From NCBI RefSeq assembly GCF_049897565.1, contig NZ_JAFCWM010000005.1, positions 62,001-126,000 of the forward strand: 64,000 nt of DNA, written 5' to 3'. The position numbers were made by a program, and so were the translations under genes. Below the pieces are notes generated by a model. The model saw only the letters and a program-made list of their open reading frames with translations. It searched no databases and had not been told where the DNA came from. Origin of the DNA: JAFCUW01 sp049897565 (GTDB lineage Bacteria > Pseudomonadota > Gammaproteobacteria > Burkholderiales > Burkholderiaceae_D). This document shows, piece by piece, positions 43,467 to 54,402 of the stretch (positions are counted from its first letter, which is position 1; each line of letters begins with the position of its first letter).

Positions 43467-45851
43467 ATGATCCGTTTGCCGCTCAGCCTGGCAGCCTTGT
43501 GCCTCACCGTGTCCGCATTCGCGGCTGAACCGTTCGACGACAAGTTCCGCCAGCTCGACGAATTGTTACCGACGCCGAGCACGATCCGCACAGCATCAGG
43601 CGCGCCAGGTCACGCTTACTGGCAGCAGCGCGCCGACTACACGATCCGCGCCACGCTCGACGAAGCGAACCGCGCGATCAGCGCCAGCGGCACCATCACG
43701 TATCACAACAACTCTCCCGACACCCTGAACTACCTGTGGCTGCAGCTGGACCAGAACCTGTTTACCCCAGGTTCGGACAACCGCACCAGCGCCACCGTGC
43801 CGTCGCGCGAGGCGTGGGCAAAGGGCCGCAGCGCCGAGGAAGGCATGCGCTTCGACGCCATGCGCTCGATCATCGAGAGCCGCACCTTCGACGGCGGCTT
43901 CAAGATCGCCTCGATCAAGGCCGACGGCCAGCCGCTCAAGTTCGTCATCAACAAGACGATGATGAGGATCGACCTGCCGCGCGGCCTGAAGCCAGGCACC
44001 AGGTACGTCTTCAGCATCGACTGGAACTACAAGATCAACGACGCCAAGGTACTCGGCGGGCGGGCCGGCTACGAGCGCTTCGACGACGCCGACAAGAACG
44101 ACCTGTTCGAGATCGCCCAGTGGTTCCCGCGCATGGCCGCCTACTACGACGTCTACGGCTGGCAGCACAAGCAGTTCCTCGGCAACGGCGAATTCACGCT
44201 CGAATTCGGCGACTACGACATCTCGCTGACGGTGCCGTCGGACCACATCATCGCCAGTACCGGCGAACTGCAAAATCCTGACTCGGTGCTGACCGCCACC
44301 CAGCGCGACCGCCTGCGCCAGGCGCGCACCGCATCGAAGCCGGTGATCATCGTCACCCAGGCGGAAGCCGAGCTGGCCGAAAAATCGCGCAGCACCGCCA
44401 CCAAGACGTGGCACTTCAAGGCGAAGAACGTGCGCGACTTCGCATGGGCGTCGAGCCGCAAGTTCATCTGGGACGCGCAAGGCTACAAGAAGGACGGCAC
44501 CAATACGATGGCGATGTCGTACTACCCGAAGGAAGGCAATCCGCTGTGGGAGAAGTATTCGACCCAGGCGATCGTCCACACCATCGAACAGTACAACAAG
44601 TACTCGCTGGACTACCCGTATCCGACCGCCATTTCAGTCAACGGTCCGGTCGGCGGCATGGAATACCCGATGATCTCGTTTAACGGCCCGCGTCCGATCA
44701 AGGACAAGAAGACCGGCGAGATCACGTATTCGAAGCAGTCGAAGTATGGCCTGATCGGCGTCATCATCCACGAAGTGGGCCACAACTACTTCCCGATGAT
44801 CGTCAATTCGGACGAGCGCCAGTGGACCTGGATGGACGAGGGCCTCAACAGCTTCGTGCAGTACCTCGCCGAGCAGGCGTGGGAAGAGAATTATCCGCAG
44901 TCGCGCGGCGAGCCGCGCGCGATTGTCGACTACATGCGCAGCAAGAACCAGGTGCCGATCATGACGAACTCGGAGTCGCTGCTGCAGTTCGGCGCCAACG
45001 CGTACGCCAAGCCGACCACCGCCTTGATCGTGCTGCGCGAGACCGTACTCGGTCGCGATCTGTTCGACTTCGCTTTCCGAGAATACGCGCAGCGCTGGAA
45101 GTTCAAGCGCCCGACGCCGTCGGACTTCTTCCGCACCATGGAAGACGCTTCGGGCACCGACCTTGACTGGTTCTGGCGCGGCTGGTTCTATACCACCGAC
45201 GCGGTCGACGTCAGCGTCGACGGCATCACCGAGTATGGCGTCAGCAGCAAGAACCCGGACATCGAGAAGGCATGGCGCAAGGCGCAGAAGGACCTTGAAC
45301 CGGTATCGCTGACCGACCAGCGCAACAAGGGCATGGCGCGCCGCGTCGAGGCGCATCCTGAACTGAAGGACTTCTACAACGAGAACGGCGACTTCACCGT
45401 CACCAACAAGGATCGCAACAAGTACAACGAGACGATCGAAACGCTCGAGCCGTGGGAAAAGGCGCTGCTCGCCCAGGGCAAGCACCTGTACCTGGTCGAC
45501 TTCTCGAACATCGGCGGGCTGGTGACGCCGCTGGTGCTGGAGATCGAACTCAAGAGCGGCAAGAAGACCATCGAGCGCATCCCGGCCGAAGTGTGGCGCT
45601 ACTCGTCGAAGAAGATCACCAAGCTGATCGTCACCGACGAGCCGATGGTCGGCCTGGTGCAGGACCCGTACTGGGAAACGGCCGACACCGACGTCAGTAA
45701 CAACGCCTGGCCGCGCAAGATCACGCCGTCGCGCGTGGAGCTGTTCAAGACCGAACGCGGCACCAATGACCTGATGAAGGATTTCAGGACCCCGCTCAAG
45801 TCGAAGGACCCGAAAGACAACGAAGCCAAGCAAGAGCCGAAAGCGGAGTAA
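43467..45851 (+). CDS. M1-family metallopeptidase, exported (first tandem copy)
   Basis: Protein of 794 residues with a signal peptide (ending near AFAAE). The gluzincin motif HEVGH is at 435-439 with the third zinc ligand Glu458 (WMDEGLN), spaced HExxH-x18-E. The GxMEN-like motif is GGMEY. The N-terminal beta-domain (ATLDEANRAISASGTITYHN, LNYLWLQLDQNLF) binds the peptide N-terminus in M1 enzymes. It would act as an aminopeptidase in the periplasm or outside the cell. The protein is close to the next gene along its whole length, and its last 240 residues are virtually identical to that copy. The AGGG before ATG 43467 fits the start. Confidence 0.9.
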   Translation: MIRLPLSLAALCLTVSAFAAEPFDDKFRQLDELLPTPSTIRTASGAPGHAYWQQRADYTIRATLDEANRAISASGTITYHNNSPDTLNYLWLQLDQNLFTPGSDNRTSATVPSREAWAKGRSAEEGMRFDAMRSIIESRTFDGGFKIASIKADGQPLKFVINKTMMRIDLPRGLKPGTRYVFSIDWNYKINDAKVLGGRAGYERFDDADKNDLFEIAQWFPRMAAYYDVYGWQHKQFLGNGEFTLEFGDYDISLTVPSDHIIASTGELQNPDSVLTATQRDRLRQARTASKPVIIVTQAEAELAEKSRSTATKTWHFKAKNVRDFAWASSRKFIWDAQGYKKDGTNTMAMSYYPKEGNPLWEKYSTQAIVHTIEQYNKYSLDYPYPTAISVNGPVGGMEYPMISFNGPRPIKDKKTGEITYSKQSKYGLIGVIIHEVGHNYFPMIVNSDERQWTWMDEGLNSFVQYLAEQAWEENYPQSRGEPRAIVDYMRSKNQVPIMTNSESLLQFGANAYAKPTTALIVLRETVLGRDLFDFAFREYAQRWKFKRPTPSDFFRTMEDASGTDLDWFWRGWFYTTDAVDVSVDGITEYGVSSKNPDIEKAWRKAQKDLEPVSLTDQRNKGMARRVEAHPELKDFYNENGDFTVTNKDRNKYNETIETLEPWEKALLAQGKHLYLVDFSNIGGLVTPLVLEIELKSGKKTIERIPAEVWRYSSKKITKLIVTDEPMVGLVQDPYWETADTDVSNNAWPRKITPSRVELFKTERGTNDLMKDFRTPLKSKDPKDNEAKQEPKAE

Positions 45852-45931
45852 GCCCGACCGCATCGCCAGCATGCCGGCAGTCGCGCAATGAGCGCCGCTG
45901 CCGGTTCTCGTTCCAGACCGGTATATTCGCC

Positions 45932-48322
45932 ATGACCCTCATACACCTCCACGCCGCCATCGCCACCCTGCTCCTGTCGTGCTCCGCGCTCGCGGCCGAT
46001 CCGTTCGACGACAAGTTCCGCCAGCTCGACGAGCTGCTGCCGACGCCGGGCGCGATCCGCAGCGCGTCCGGCGCGCCAGGGCACGCCTACTGGCAGCAGC
46101 GCGCCGACTACAAGCTGCGCGCCACGCTGGATGAAGCGGGCCGTTCGATCAGCGGCGCCGGCACCATCACGTACCACAACAATTCGCCCGATACGCTGTC
46201 CTACCTGTGGGTGCAGCTGGACCAGAACATGTTCCGCGCCGATTCGGACAACCGCAAAATTGCCACCGTGCCTACACGCGAAGCATGGGCGAGCACGCGC
46301 GAAGCGGACGGCGTGAAGTTCGAGGCGATGCGCTTCAATCTCGAAAGCCGCAGCTTCGACGGCGGCTTCAACATCATGTCGGTCAAGGGCGCGGATGGCC
46401 AGCCGCTGCGTCACGTGATCAACAAGACGATGATGCGGATCGACCTGCCGCAGCCGATGAAGCCGGGCGCGCGCTTTTCGTTCAGCATGGAGTGGAGCTT
46501 CAAGGTACCCGAACTGAACGTGCTGGGACGGCGCAGCGGCTTCGAGCGCTTCGACGAGCAGGACAAGAACGACCTGTTCGAAATCGCCCAGTGGTATCCG
46601 CGCATGGCCGCCTACTACGACGCCGCCGGCTGGCAGAACAAGCAGTATCTCGGCGACGGCGAGTTCACGCTCGAATTCGGCGACTACGACATCGAACTGA
46701 CGGTGCCGGCCGATCACATCGTCGCCAGCACCGGCGAACTGCAAAACCCGGGCTCGGTACTGACCGCCGCCCAGCGCGACCGCCTGCGCCAGGCGCGCAG
46801 CGCCAGCAAGCCGGTCATCATCGTCACCCAGGCGGAAGCCGAACTGGCCGAAAAATCGCGCAGCACCGCCACCAAAACATGGCACTTCAAGGCGAAGAAC
46901 GTGCGCGACTTCGCATGGGCGTCGAGCCGCAAGTTCATCTGGGATGCGCAGGGCTACAAGAACGGCACCACCGACGTGATGGCGATGTCGTACTACCCGA
47001 AGGAAGGCAATCCGCTGTGGGAAAAGTATTCCACCCAGGCGGTCATTCACACCATCGACCAGTACAACAAGTACTCGTTCGACTATCCCTACCCGACGGC
47101 CATCTCGGTCAATGGCCCGGTCGGCGGCATGGAATACCCGATGATCTCGTTTAACGGCCCACGTCCTACCAAGGACAAGAAGACCGGCGAAATCACCTAC
47201 TCTAAGCAGACCAAGTATGGGCTGATCAGCGTGATCATCCACGAGGTGGGCCACAACTACTTCCCGATGATCGTCAATTCCGACGAGCGCCAGTGGACCT
47301 GGATGGATGAAGGCATCAACAGCTTCGTGCAGTACCTGGCCGAGCAGGCGTGGGAAGAAGCGTATCCACGCTCGCGCAGCGAGCCGCGCGCCATTGTCGA
47401 CTACATGCGCAGCAAGAACCAGGTGCCGATCATGACGAACTCGGAATCGGTGCTCCAGCGCGGCAACAACGCCTACGCCAAGCCGGCCACCGCCCTCAAC
47501 ATCCTGCGCGAGACCGTGCTCGGTCGTGAGCTGTTCGACTTCGCTTTCCGAGAATACGCGCAGCGCTGGAAGTTCAAGCGCCCGACGCCGTCGGACTTCT
47601 TCCGCACCATGGAAGACGCTTCGGGCACCGACCTTGACTGGTTCTGGCGCGGCTGGTTCTACACCACCGACGCGGTCGACGTCAGCGTCGACGGCATCAC
47701 CGAGTATGGCGTCAGCAGCAAGAACCCGGACATCGAGAAGGCATGGCGCAAGGCGCAGAAGGACCTTGAACCGGTATCGCTGACCGACCAGCGCAACAAG
47801 GGCATGGCGCGCCGCGTCGAGGCGCATCCTGAACTGAAGGACTTCTACAACGAGAACGGCGACTTCACCGTCACCAACAAGGACCGCAACAAGTACAACG
47901 AGACGATCGAAACGCTCGAGCCGTGGGAAAAGGCGCTGCTCGCGCAGGGCAAGCACCTGTACCTGGTCGACTTCTCGAACATCGGCGGGCTGGTGACGCC
48001 GCTGGTGCTGGAGATCGAACTCAAGAGCGGCAAGAAGACCATCGAGCGCATCCCGGCCGAAGTGTGGCGCTACTCGTCGAAGAAGATCACCAAGCTGATC
48101 GTCACCGACGAGCCGATGGTCGGCCTGGTGCAGGACCCGTACTGGGAAACGGCCGACACCGACATCAGCAACAACGCCTGGCCGCGCAAGATCACGCCGT
48201 CGCGCGTGGAGCTGTTCAAGACCGAACGCGGCACCAACGACCTGATGAAGGACTTCAGGACGCCGCTGAAGGGCAAGAACGAGAAGAAGGACGCGACGCC
48301 GGCGCCCGAGGCGGCGCCGTGA
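45932..48322 (+). CDS. M1-family metallopeptidase, exported (second tandem copy)
   Basis: Protein of 796 residues with a signal peptide (LLLSCSALAAD). The zinc site is HEVGH from about residue 437, with Glu in WMDEGIN. It differs from the first copy mainly in the N-terminal half and in the stretch after the zinc site (EEAYPRSRSEP, VLQRGNNAYAKPATALNI), while 47530-48241 is nearly identical to 45060-45770. The stop overlaps the next start by one base (TGATG), so it is coupled to the DUF6702-like gene. Paralogue diversification with different peptide specificity is plausible. Confidence 0.9.
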   Translation: MTLIHLHAAIATLLLSCSALAADPFDDKFRQLDELLPTPGAIRSASGAPGHAYWQQRADYKLRATLDEAGRSISGAGTITYHNNSPDTLSYLWVQLDQNMFRADSDNRKIATVPTREAWASTREADGVKFEAMRFNLESRSFDGGFNIMSVKGADGQPLRHVINKTMMRIDLPQPMKPGARFSFSMEWSFKVPELNVLGRRSGFERFDEQDKNDLFEIAQWYPRMAAYYDAAGWQNKQYLGDGEFTLEFGDYDIELTVPADHIVASTGELQNPGSVLTAAQRDRLRQARSASKPVIIVTQAEAELAEKSRSTATKTWHFKAKNVRDFAWASSRKFIWDAQGYKNGTTDVMAMSYYPKEGNPLWEKYSTQAVIHTIDQYNKYSFDYPYPTAISVNGPVGGMEYPMISFNGPRPTKDKKTGEITYSKQTKYGLISVIIHEVGHNYFPMIVNSDERQWTWMDEGINSFVQYLAEQAWEEAYPRSRSEPRAIVDYMRSKNQVPIMTNSESVLQRGNNAYAKPATALNILRETVLGRELFDFAFREYAQRWKFKRPTPSDFFRTMEDASGTDLDWFWRGWFYTTDAVDVSVDGITEYGVSSKNPDIEKAWRKAQKDLEPVSLTDQRNKGMARRVEAHPELKDFYNENGDFTVTNKDRNKYNETIETLEPWEKALLAQGKHLYLVDFSNIGGLVTPLVLEIELKSGKKTIERIPAEVWRYSSKKITKLIVTDEPMVGLVQDPYWETADTDISNNAWPRKITPSRVELFKTERGTNDLMKDFRTPLKGKNEKKDATPAPEAAP

Positions 48323-48813
48323 TGGCGCGCCGTGTCCGCGCCCTGCTGGCCACGGCGCTGGCCTGCTGCTGCATGGCGGCGCAGGCACACCTGTTCCATG
48401 TCGGGATCACCGACGCCTCCTTCAATCAGAAGACCGGCAGCACGGAGTTCGTCCATACGTACATGACGCACGACGCCCTTGCCCTGCTGGCTAGCCTGTA
48501 TCAGCGCCAGTTCGACCTGTCGCAGCCGGAAGACGAGGCGATCCTGCGCAAGTACGTCGAGAAGAAGTTCTGGGTGGAGGCGGCCGACAAGACGCGCCTG
48601 CCGCTGCGCTGGGTCGGGATAGCGGTCGACGCGCAAAAGGTCGTGATCTACCAGGAGATCGAAAACACGCCGCTGTCGAAGGCTGCGTTGATCCACGACG
48701 AAGTGCTGATCGACTTCATCGCAGAGCAATCGAACACACTAAACGTCCAGGACAACGGTATGATTCGATCACTGATATTCGACCGAAGGACGATCGACCA
48801 GGCCGTGCGCTAA
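48322..48813 (+). CDS. DUF6702-like exported protein
   Basis: Protein of 163 residues with a signal peptide (LLATALACCCMAAQAH). The mature part starts HLFHVGITDASFNQKTGS and includes EFVHTYMTHDAL and PLRWVGIAVDAQKVVIYQE, typical of a small beta-rich family (DUF6702) often encoded directly beside M1 peptidases. It is translationally coupled to the upstream peptidase (1-nt overlap) and lies 26 nt before a TonB-dependent receptor gene. Function unknown; the conserved neighbourhood suggests a periplasmic accessory to the peptidase and receptor. Confidence 0.8.
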   Translation: MARRVRALLATALACCCMAAQAHLFHVGITDASFNQKTGSTEFVHTYMTHDALALLASLYQRQFDLSQPEDEAILRKYVEKKFWVEAADKTRLPLRWVGIAVDAQKVVIYQEIENTPLSKAALIHDEVLIDFIAEQSNTLNVQDNGMIRSLIFDRRTIDQAVR

Positions 48814-48839
48814 GCACGCGGACATCCTGCTTGCCCACC

Positions 48840-50882
48840 ATGCTGCGACTCCGACCTATCCCGTGCGCGCTGGCCGCGCTGCTGCTCCATGGCCCCTCCT
48901 ACGCGGACGACGAAGTGCTGCAGCGCGTGCTCGTCACCGGCTCGCGCGCCAGCCAGCTTGGCGTTGCCGATTCGGCCAACGCCGGCACCGTCAGCCAGAA
49001 GCAGCTCGAGATGCGCACCGTGTACCGGCCCGGTGAGCTGCTCGAAGCGACGCCCGGCCTGATCGTCAGCCAGCATAGCGGCGAAGGCAAGGCCAACCAG
49101 TTCTACCTGCGCGGCTTCAACCTCGATCACGGCACCGACCTGCGCAGCACGGTCGACGACATGCCGGTCAACCAGCGCAGCCACGCGCACGGCCAGGGCT
49201 GGACCGACCTCAATTTCCTGATTCCCGAACTGGCCGCGCGCCTCGACTACAAGAAGGGGCCCTACTCCGCGCTGGACGGCGACTTCGCCTCCGCCGGCAG
49301 CGCCGCCATGACCTATTCGAGCCGGCTGCCGCTGGGCGTGGCCACCGCCACCATCGGCAGCCACGGCTACGGGCGCACGATGATGGCGGCGTCGCCGGAG
49401 TTGGGCAAGGGCCACCTGCTGTATGCGCTCGAAGCGCTGCACAGCGACGGCCCGTTCGTCCACCCCGAGGACTACCAGAAGCTCAACGGCGTGCTGCGCT
49501 ACAGCGAAGGCTACGACAACAACGGCTTTTCTGTCACCGCGATGGCCTACCGCGGCAAGTGGAACTCGACCGACCAGATCCCGCTGCGCGCGGTTGCCAA
49601 CGGCTCGCTCGGCCGCTTCGACACGATCGATCCGACCGACGGCGGCAACGCCCGTCGCTTCAGCCTGTCGGGCGTGTGGCGCAAGAGCGGCACCGACGCC
49701 TCGTCGAAAGTGAGCGCATATGTGATCCGCAACCAGCTGGACCTGTATTCGAACTTCACCTACTTCCTCGACGATCCGGTCAACGGCGACCAGTTCAGCC
49801 AGCCGGACCGGCGCGTGACCAGCGGCATCAACGCCGGCCACACGTGGCATGCGCATGCGGGCGGCGTCAGTTCGGACCTGACGGTTGGCGTTCAGCTGCA
49901 AAACGATAACGCGTTCAACGGCTTGTATAACACCCGGGCGCGCCGGCGCCTGGCGACCACGCGCGAGGACCACGTCGTCGAAACCAGCGCCGGCCTGTAT
50001 GTCGAACACCACGCGCGCTGGAGCGAGACGTTTCGCACCGTGGCGGGACTGCGCAGCGACAGCTATCGATTCAAGGTGCGCAGCGACCTTGCGGCCAACT
50101 CCGGCAGCTCGCGCGATCATCAGCTGAGCCCCTCGCTGGGTGCGGCGTTCGGCCCGTGGCGCCAGACCGAGTTTTACGTCAACCTGGGCAGCGGCTTTCA
50201 CAGCAACGACGCGCGCGGCACGCTGACGACGATCGATCCGCGCACGGGTGAAGCGGCCGAGAAAGTGCCGGGGCTGGTGCGTTCGCGCGGGATGGAACTG
50301 GGCGTGCGCAGCGAAATCATCCCGCTGCTGCAAACGTCGCTGTCGCTGTACCGGCTCGACTTCGAGTCCGAGCTCACTTTTGTCGGCGACGCCGGCACCA
50401 CCGAAGCTGGGCGCCCGAGCCGGCGCCACGGCATCGAGTTTTCAAACTACTACAAGCCGCTCAAGTGGCTGTCGGTCGACTTCGACCTGGCCTTCGCGCG
50501 TGCCCGTTCGCGCGACTTCTCGCCAGAAGGCAGCCGCATCCCGGGCGCGGTGGAAGGCGTAGGCCAGCTCGCGCTCACGGTCGACCAGCTGGGGCCCTGG
50601 TCGGGCGCGCTGCGCCTGCGCTACTTCGGCCCGCGTCCGCTGATCGAAGACAACAGCGTGCGCTCCTCGCCGAGCACGACGATCAACGGGCGTGTCGCCT
50701 ACCGCATCAACAAGACCATGAAGGTCGAGCTGGAAGGATTCAATCTGGCCAACCGGCGCGATCCGGCGATCGAATACCTGTACGCCTCGCGCCTGCAAGG
50801 CGAAGCGGCGGCCCGCGACGACATCCACTTCCATCCGATCGAATCGCGTTCGGCGCGCCTTACGCTGGTGAAGAACTTTTAG
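48840..50882 (+). CDS. TonB-dependent receptor linked to the M1 peptidases
   Basis: Protein of 680 residues with a signal peptide (LAALLLHGPSYA), a TonB-box-like segment (LQRVLVTGSRAS), a plug (YRPGELLEATPGLIVSQHSGEGK, FYLRGFNLDHGTDL) and a barrel ending in Phe (ARLTLVKNF). A TTG at 48831 is in frame, but ATG 48840 is preferred. Its place behind the peptidase and DUF6702-like genes suggests uptake of a peptide-derived, metal-chelating or cofactor ligand released by the peptidases. The ligand is not identifiable from sequence. Confidence 0.9.
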   Translation: MLRLRPIPCALAALLLHGPSYADDEVLQRVLVTGSRASQLGVADSANAGTVSQKQLEMRTVYRPGELLEATPGLIVSQHSGEGKANQFYLRGFNLDHGTDLRSTVDDMPVNQRSHAHGQGWTDLNFLIPELAARLDYKKGPYSALDGDFASAGSAAMTYSSRLPLGVATATIGSHGYGRTMMAASPELGKGHLLYALEALHSDGPFVHPEDYQKLNGVLRYSEGYDNNGFSVTAMAYRGKWNSTDQIPLRAVANGSLGRFDTIDPTDGGNARRFSLSGVWRKSGTDASSKVSAYVIRNQLDLYSNFTYFLDDPVNGDQFSQPDRRVTSGINAGHTWHAHAGGVSSDLTVGVQLQNDNAFNGLYNTRARRRLATTREDHVVETSAGLYVEHHARWSETFRTVAGLRSDSYRFKVRSDLAANSGSSRDHQLSPSLGAAFGPWRQTEFYVNLGSGFHSNDARGTLTTIDPRTGEAAEKVPGLVRSRGMELGVRSEIIPLLQTSLSLYRLDFESELTFVGDAGTTEAGRPSRRHGIEFSNYYKPLKWLSVDFDLAFARARSRDFSPEGSRIPGAVEGVGQLALTVDQLGPWSGALRLRYFGPRPLIEDNSVRSSPSTTINGRVAYRINKTMKVELEGFNLANRRDPAIEYLYASRLQGEAAARDDIHFHPIESRSARLTLVKNF

Positions 50883-50932
50883 GGCCGCGACCCGGCCTTA
50901 CGCGGGCCGGGCAAAAATGCTACGCTAGCGCG

Positions 50933-51676
50933 ATGAACACTGCGCACCCTTTGCCCCCCTTTACCGACCCGGCCCAACTGGCCGACGACCTGCGCACGGC
51001 CGGCTACGCGCTGCTGCGTCCCGCTGACGTGGCCGCGCTGGCCGGCTGCAGCCTCGACGACTTGGGCGCGCTGGCGCCGAGCTGGGATCATCTGGCGCTC
51101 GACAACTACCTGAAGGACGGCGGCAACTACCGGCGCCGCCGCCACTCCTGCTTCATAGACGACGGCGCCACGCTGGCGCAGACGGCGCACCGCGCGCACT
51201 GGCAGCCGGTCGAATACAACGCGCTGCACGGCGGCATGCACCGGCTGTTCGAGCCGATCGAGCCGGCCACGATCGCGCAGCCGGCGTGGACGGCGCTGCT
51301 GCACGCGCTCGGCAAGGCCTGCTCGCAGGTGAGAGCCGTGCAGGAGTGGCACGTCGAAGCGCACCAGTTTCGCATCGATACGCTGGAGGGCATCGGCAGG
51401 CCGACGCCGGAAGGCGCGCACCGCGACGGCGTCGACTTCGTCGCCGTGCTGCTGGCGGGGCGCCATCACATCAAGGGCGGCGAGACGCGCATCTTCGAGG
51501 CGGCCGGCAGCGGCGGCAAGCGCTTCACGATGGAAGAGCCGTGGACGCTGCTGCTGCTCGACGATGCGACCGTGATTCACGAATCGACGCCGATCCAGCC
51601 GACCGGCGAAAACGGCTACCGCGACACGCTGGTGCTGACCTGGCGCGCCGGCGCTTTCCAGGGCGAGGACAGCTAG
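50933..51676 (+). CDS. Fe(II)/2-oxoglutarate dioxygenase (2OG-Fe_Oxy_2, IDO-like)
   Basis: Protein of 247 residues. HRDGVDFV supplies the His and Asp iron ligands and VIHESTPI the distal His, with Arg in GYRDTLVLTW for 2-oxoglutarate. The pattern is that of the PF10014 family, whose studied members hydroxylate free amino acids such as isoleucine. ATG 50933 follows the TonB receptor stop by 50 nt. The amino-acid substrate cannot be predicted. Confidence 0.8.
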   Translation: MNTAHPLPPFTDPAQLADDLRTAGYALLRPADVAALAGCSLDDLGALAPSWDHLALDNYLKDGGNYRRRRHSCFIDDGATLAQTAHRAHWQPVEYNALHGGMHRLFEPIEPATIAQPAWTALLHALGKACSQVRAVQEWHVEAHQFRIDTLEGIGRPTPEGAHRDGVDFVAVLLAGRHHIKGGETRIFEAAGSGGKRFTMEEPWTLLLLDDATVIHESTPIQPTGENGYRDTLVLTWRAGAFQGEDS

Positions 51677-51718
51677 CGCCTGGCGCCAATTCAAACCAGT
51701 CACCTCTGAAGGCACAAC

Positions 51719-53074
<1,356 letters not shown>

Positions 53075-53314
53075 CAGCGGGCACTGCTGCCACGTCAGTG
53101 AAACCCGACTTGGTGTTGCGTCTCGTACTGCTCCCAGAAATGGGGTCCCCGCGTGCGCGAGGACGACGTCAAGTACTTTACCTTCTGCAACTGCAGAGTG
53201 CGACGCAGTACTGATCGCCGGAATCCACATGCGTTAAGCTCAACGGAATCGACCATGGGTGCATTGTGGGATGGAAGGGGTGCAAAAATATGGTTTTGCG
53301 ACGCGGAGAGTGTT
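53075..53314. other. Intergenic region, no gene seen
   Basis: About 240 bp between the convergent ends of the REC-kinase and a small leftward gene. Base composition is visibly less GC-rich than the surroundings and continues into the next two genes. No repeat, hairpin or ORF with recognisable content was found. Confidence 0.5.
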
Positions 53315-53626
53315 TCAGCGAAGCTTCCTTGCAACTTCGATATTCGGCTCAAATTCACCTAGCTGATTCAAGACTGCCTCATCCTCAGCGTACTTGCGCT
53401 TAAGCTGCGCGAGGGTCCTGTCGGTTCCGCTGCACCACTTCTGTATCATCCGGTTGAGCTCCTTCATCTTTATCTTGTCGCCCGGCGATGGGATCTCTCC
53501 GCGAAAATGATCACAACTCTCTCGCTTGGCGATGAACCTCGCGACGTCATTCGGCAATTCCGTTCTTGCAACAACTGGCTCCACGAGGCACATGAAGCAG
53601 AGACTGAGCGCCATTTTTCCTATCAT
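53315..53626 (-). CDS. Small exported protein beside the M15-like peptidase, possible immunity protein
   Basis: Protein of 103 residues with an N-terminal signal peptide (MALSLCFMCLVEPVVA). The mature part has a pair of Cys residues (ESCDHFRGEIPSPGDK and QKWCSGTD) and a helical end (LAQLKRKYAEDEAVLNQLGEFE). I recall similar small periplasmic proteins in many proteobacteria, but know no function. ATG 53626 lies immediately after the peptidase stop (TAAT-ATG), with GGAG upstream, so it is coupled to it. A periplasmic partner or immunity protein for the peptidase is an inference from this arrangement. Confidence 0.65.
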   Translation of the reverse strand: MIGKMALSLCFMCLVEPVVARTELPNDVARFIAKRESCDHFRGEIPSPGDKIKMKELNRMIQKWCSGTDRTLAQLKRKYAEDEAVLNQLGEFEPNIEVARKLR

Positions 53627-53627
53627 A

Positions 53628-54386
53628 TTAGGCTCCGTTATCAGACCAGTGAGGATCGTCGCGGCCGGAGCGATTAAATTTGATGACACCGTAACTTTCA
53701 CCGACCCGCGCCAACTGTGGATTTACGCCTGTACGTGGCGTTGTCGAAACTTCTACGGTCACGCCATATGAATTTTGAATTGAAAGGGTCTGGTCCCAAA
53801 GGATGGCCATATCGATTGCGCAGCCCTTCGTGTGTCGTGAGTTCAACGCCGGTGCAGCACCTAGTTTCAGCATATCGAATCCGCAGACCATGTCTCTGGC
53901 CGCCTCGATCGATTTGTGCCTCGAGTATTTTCCATCGGGACCTTCATGCGTCCAAACGATGTTCACACCGTTCATAGGCGGTACCGTCAATGGGTCCGCG
54001 TTCTGTCTAACGATGCGCCACGCCCAGTGCATTAGATAGGCCCTCTTAGGATCGCGCAGAGTCGCCGCAATCGTTACAGTGGCGCCCGCCGCTCGGAGCG
54101 CGGAAATGAACGCCTCGACGCCAGCTCTGAACGGCATAGACAAATCCCCTGTGTCCACGCTTGTCGGAGACCGTTTAACCCATTGCCGACCGCTTGGGTC
54201 CGCTAGTGCGTCGCGAGTTTTAGACGGGAGTAAACAATCTTCTGGAGTGTACATCGCAGTTTCCGCGTTTAGTTTGAACGTTCTGACGGTGAAACCATTG
54301 CCGTCGTCAAGCTGCGTTGAAGGCGGCCCGTAGAGGCCGGCTTCCATTAAAGCTGGAAATGATGTCTTTGGTTTGAAGCGAGTCAT
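53628..54386 (-). CDS. M15-like (D-Ala-D-Ala carboxypeptidase/VanY type) peptidoglycan peptidase
   Basis: Protein of 252 residues. The C-terminal 160 residues carry the zinc motifs of LAS/M15 peptidases: SRHTKGCAIDM (His and Asp ligands) and DDPHWS (final His). The N-terminal 90 residues (KTSFPALMEAGLYG, PEDCLLPSKTRD) are unassigned. No signal peptide is visible from ATG 54386, although cell-wall cleavage needs export, so it could be released by lysis, phage or a type VI-type device. Base composition is lower in GC than the neighbours, a sign of transfer. The frame extends to 54452 upstream. Confidence 0.7.
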   Translation of the reverse strand: MTRFKPKTSFPALMEAGLYGPPSTQLDDGNGFTVRTFKLNAETAMYTPEDCLLPSKTRDALADPSGRQWVKRSPTSVDTGDLSMPFRAGVEAFISALRAAGATVTIAATLRDPKRAYLMHWAWRIVRQNADPLTVPPMNGVNIVWTHEGPDGKYSRHKSIEAARDMVCGFDMLKLGAAPALNSRHTKGCAIDMAILWDQTLSIQNSYGVTVEVSTTPRTGVNPQLARVGESYGVIKFNRSGRDDPHWSDNGA

Positions 54387-54402
54387 GCTTACGACCTGAA
54401 GA

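Noticed and set aside
45599..48388. 929-codon leftward frame opposite the second M1 peptidase
   Set aside because: Its similarity to the frame at 44634-45872 simply mirrors the duplicated peptidases on the other strand.
53095..53358. Leftward 87-codon frame between the REC-kinase and the small exported protein
   Set aside because: No start signal, no recognisable content, and it overlaps the downstream gene end.
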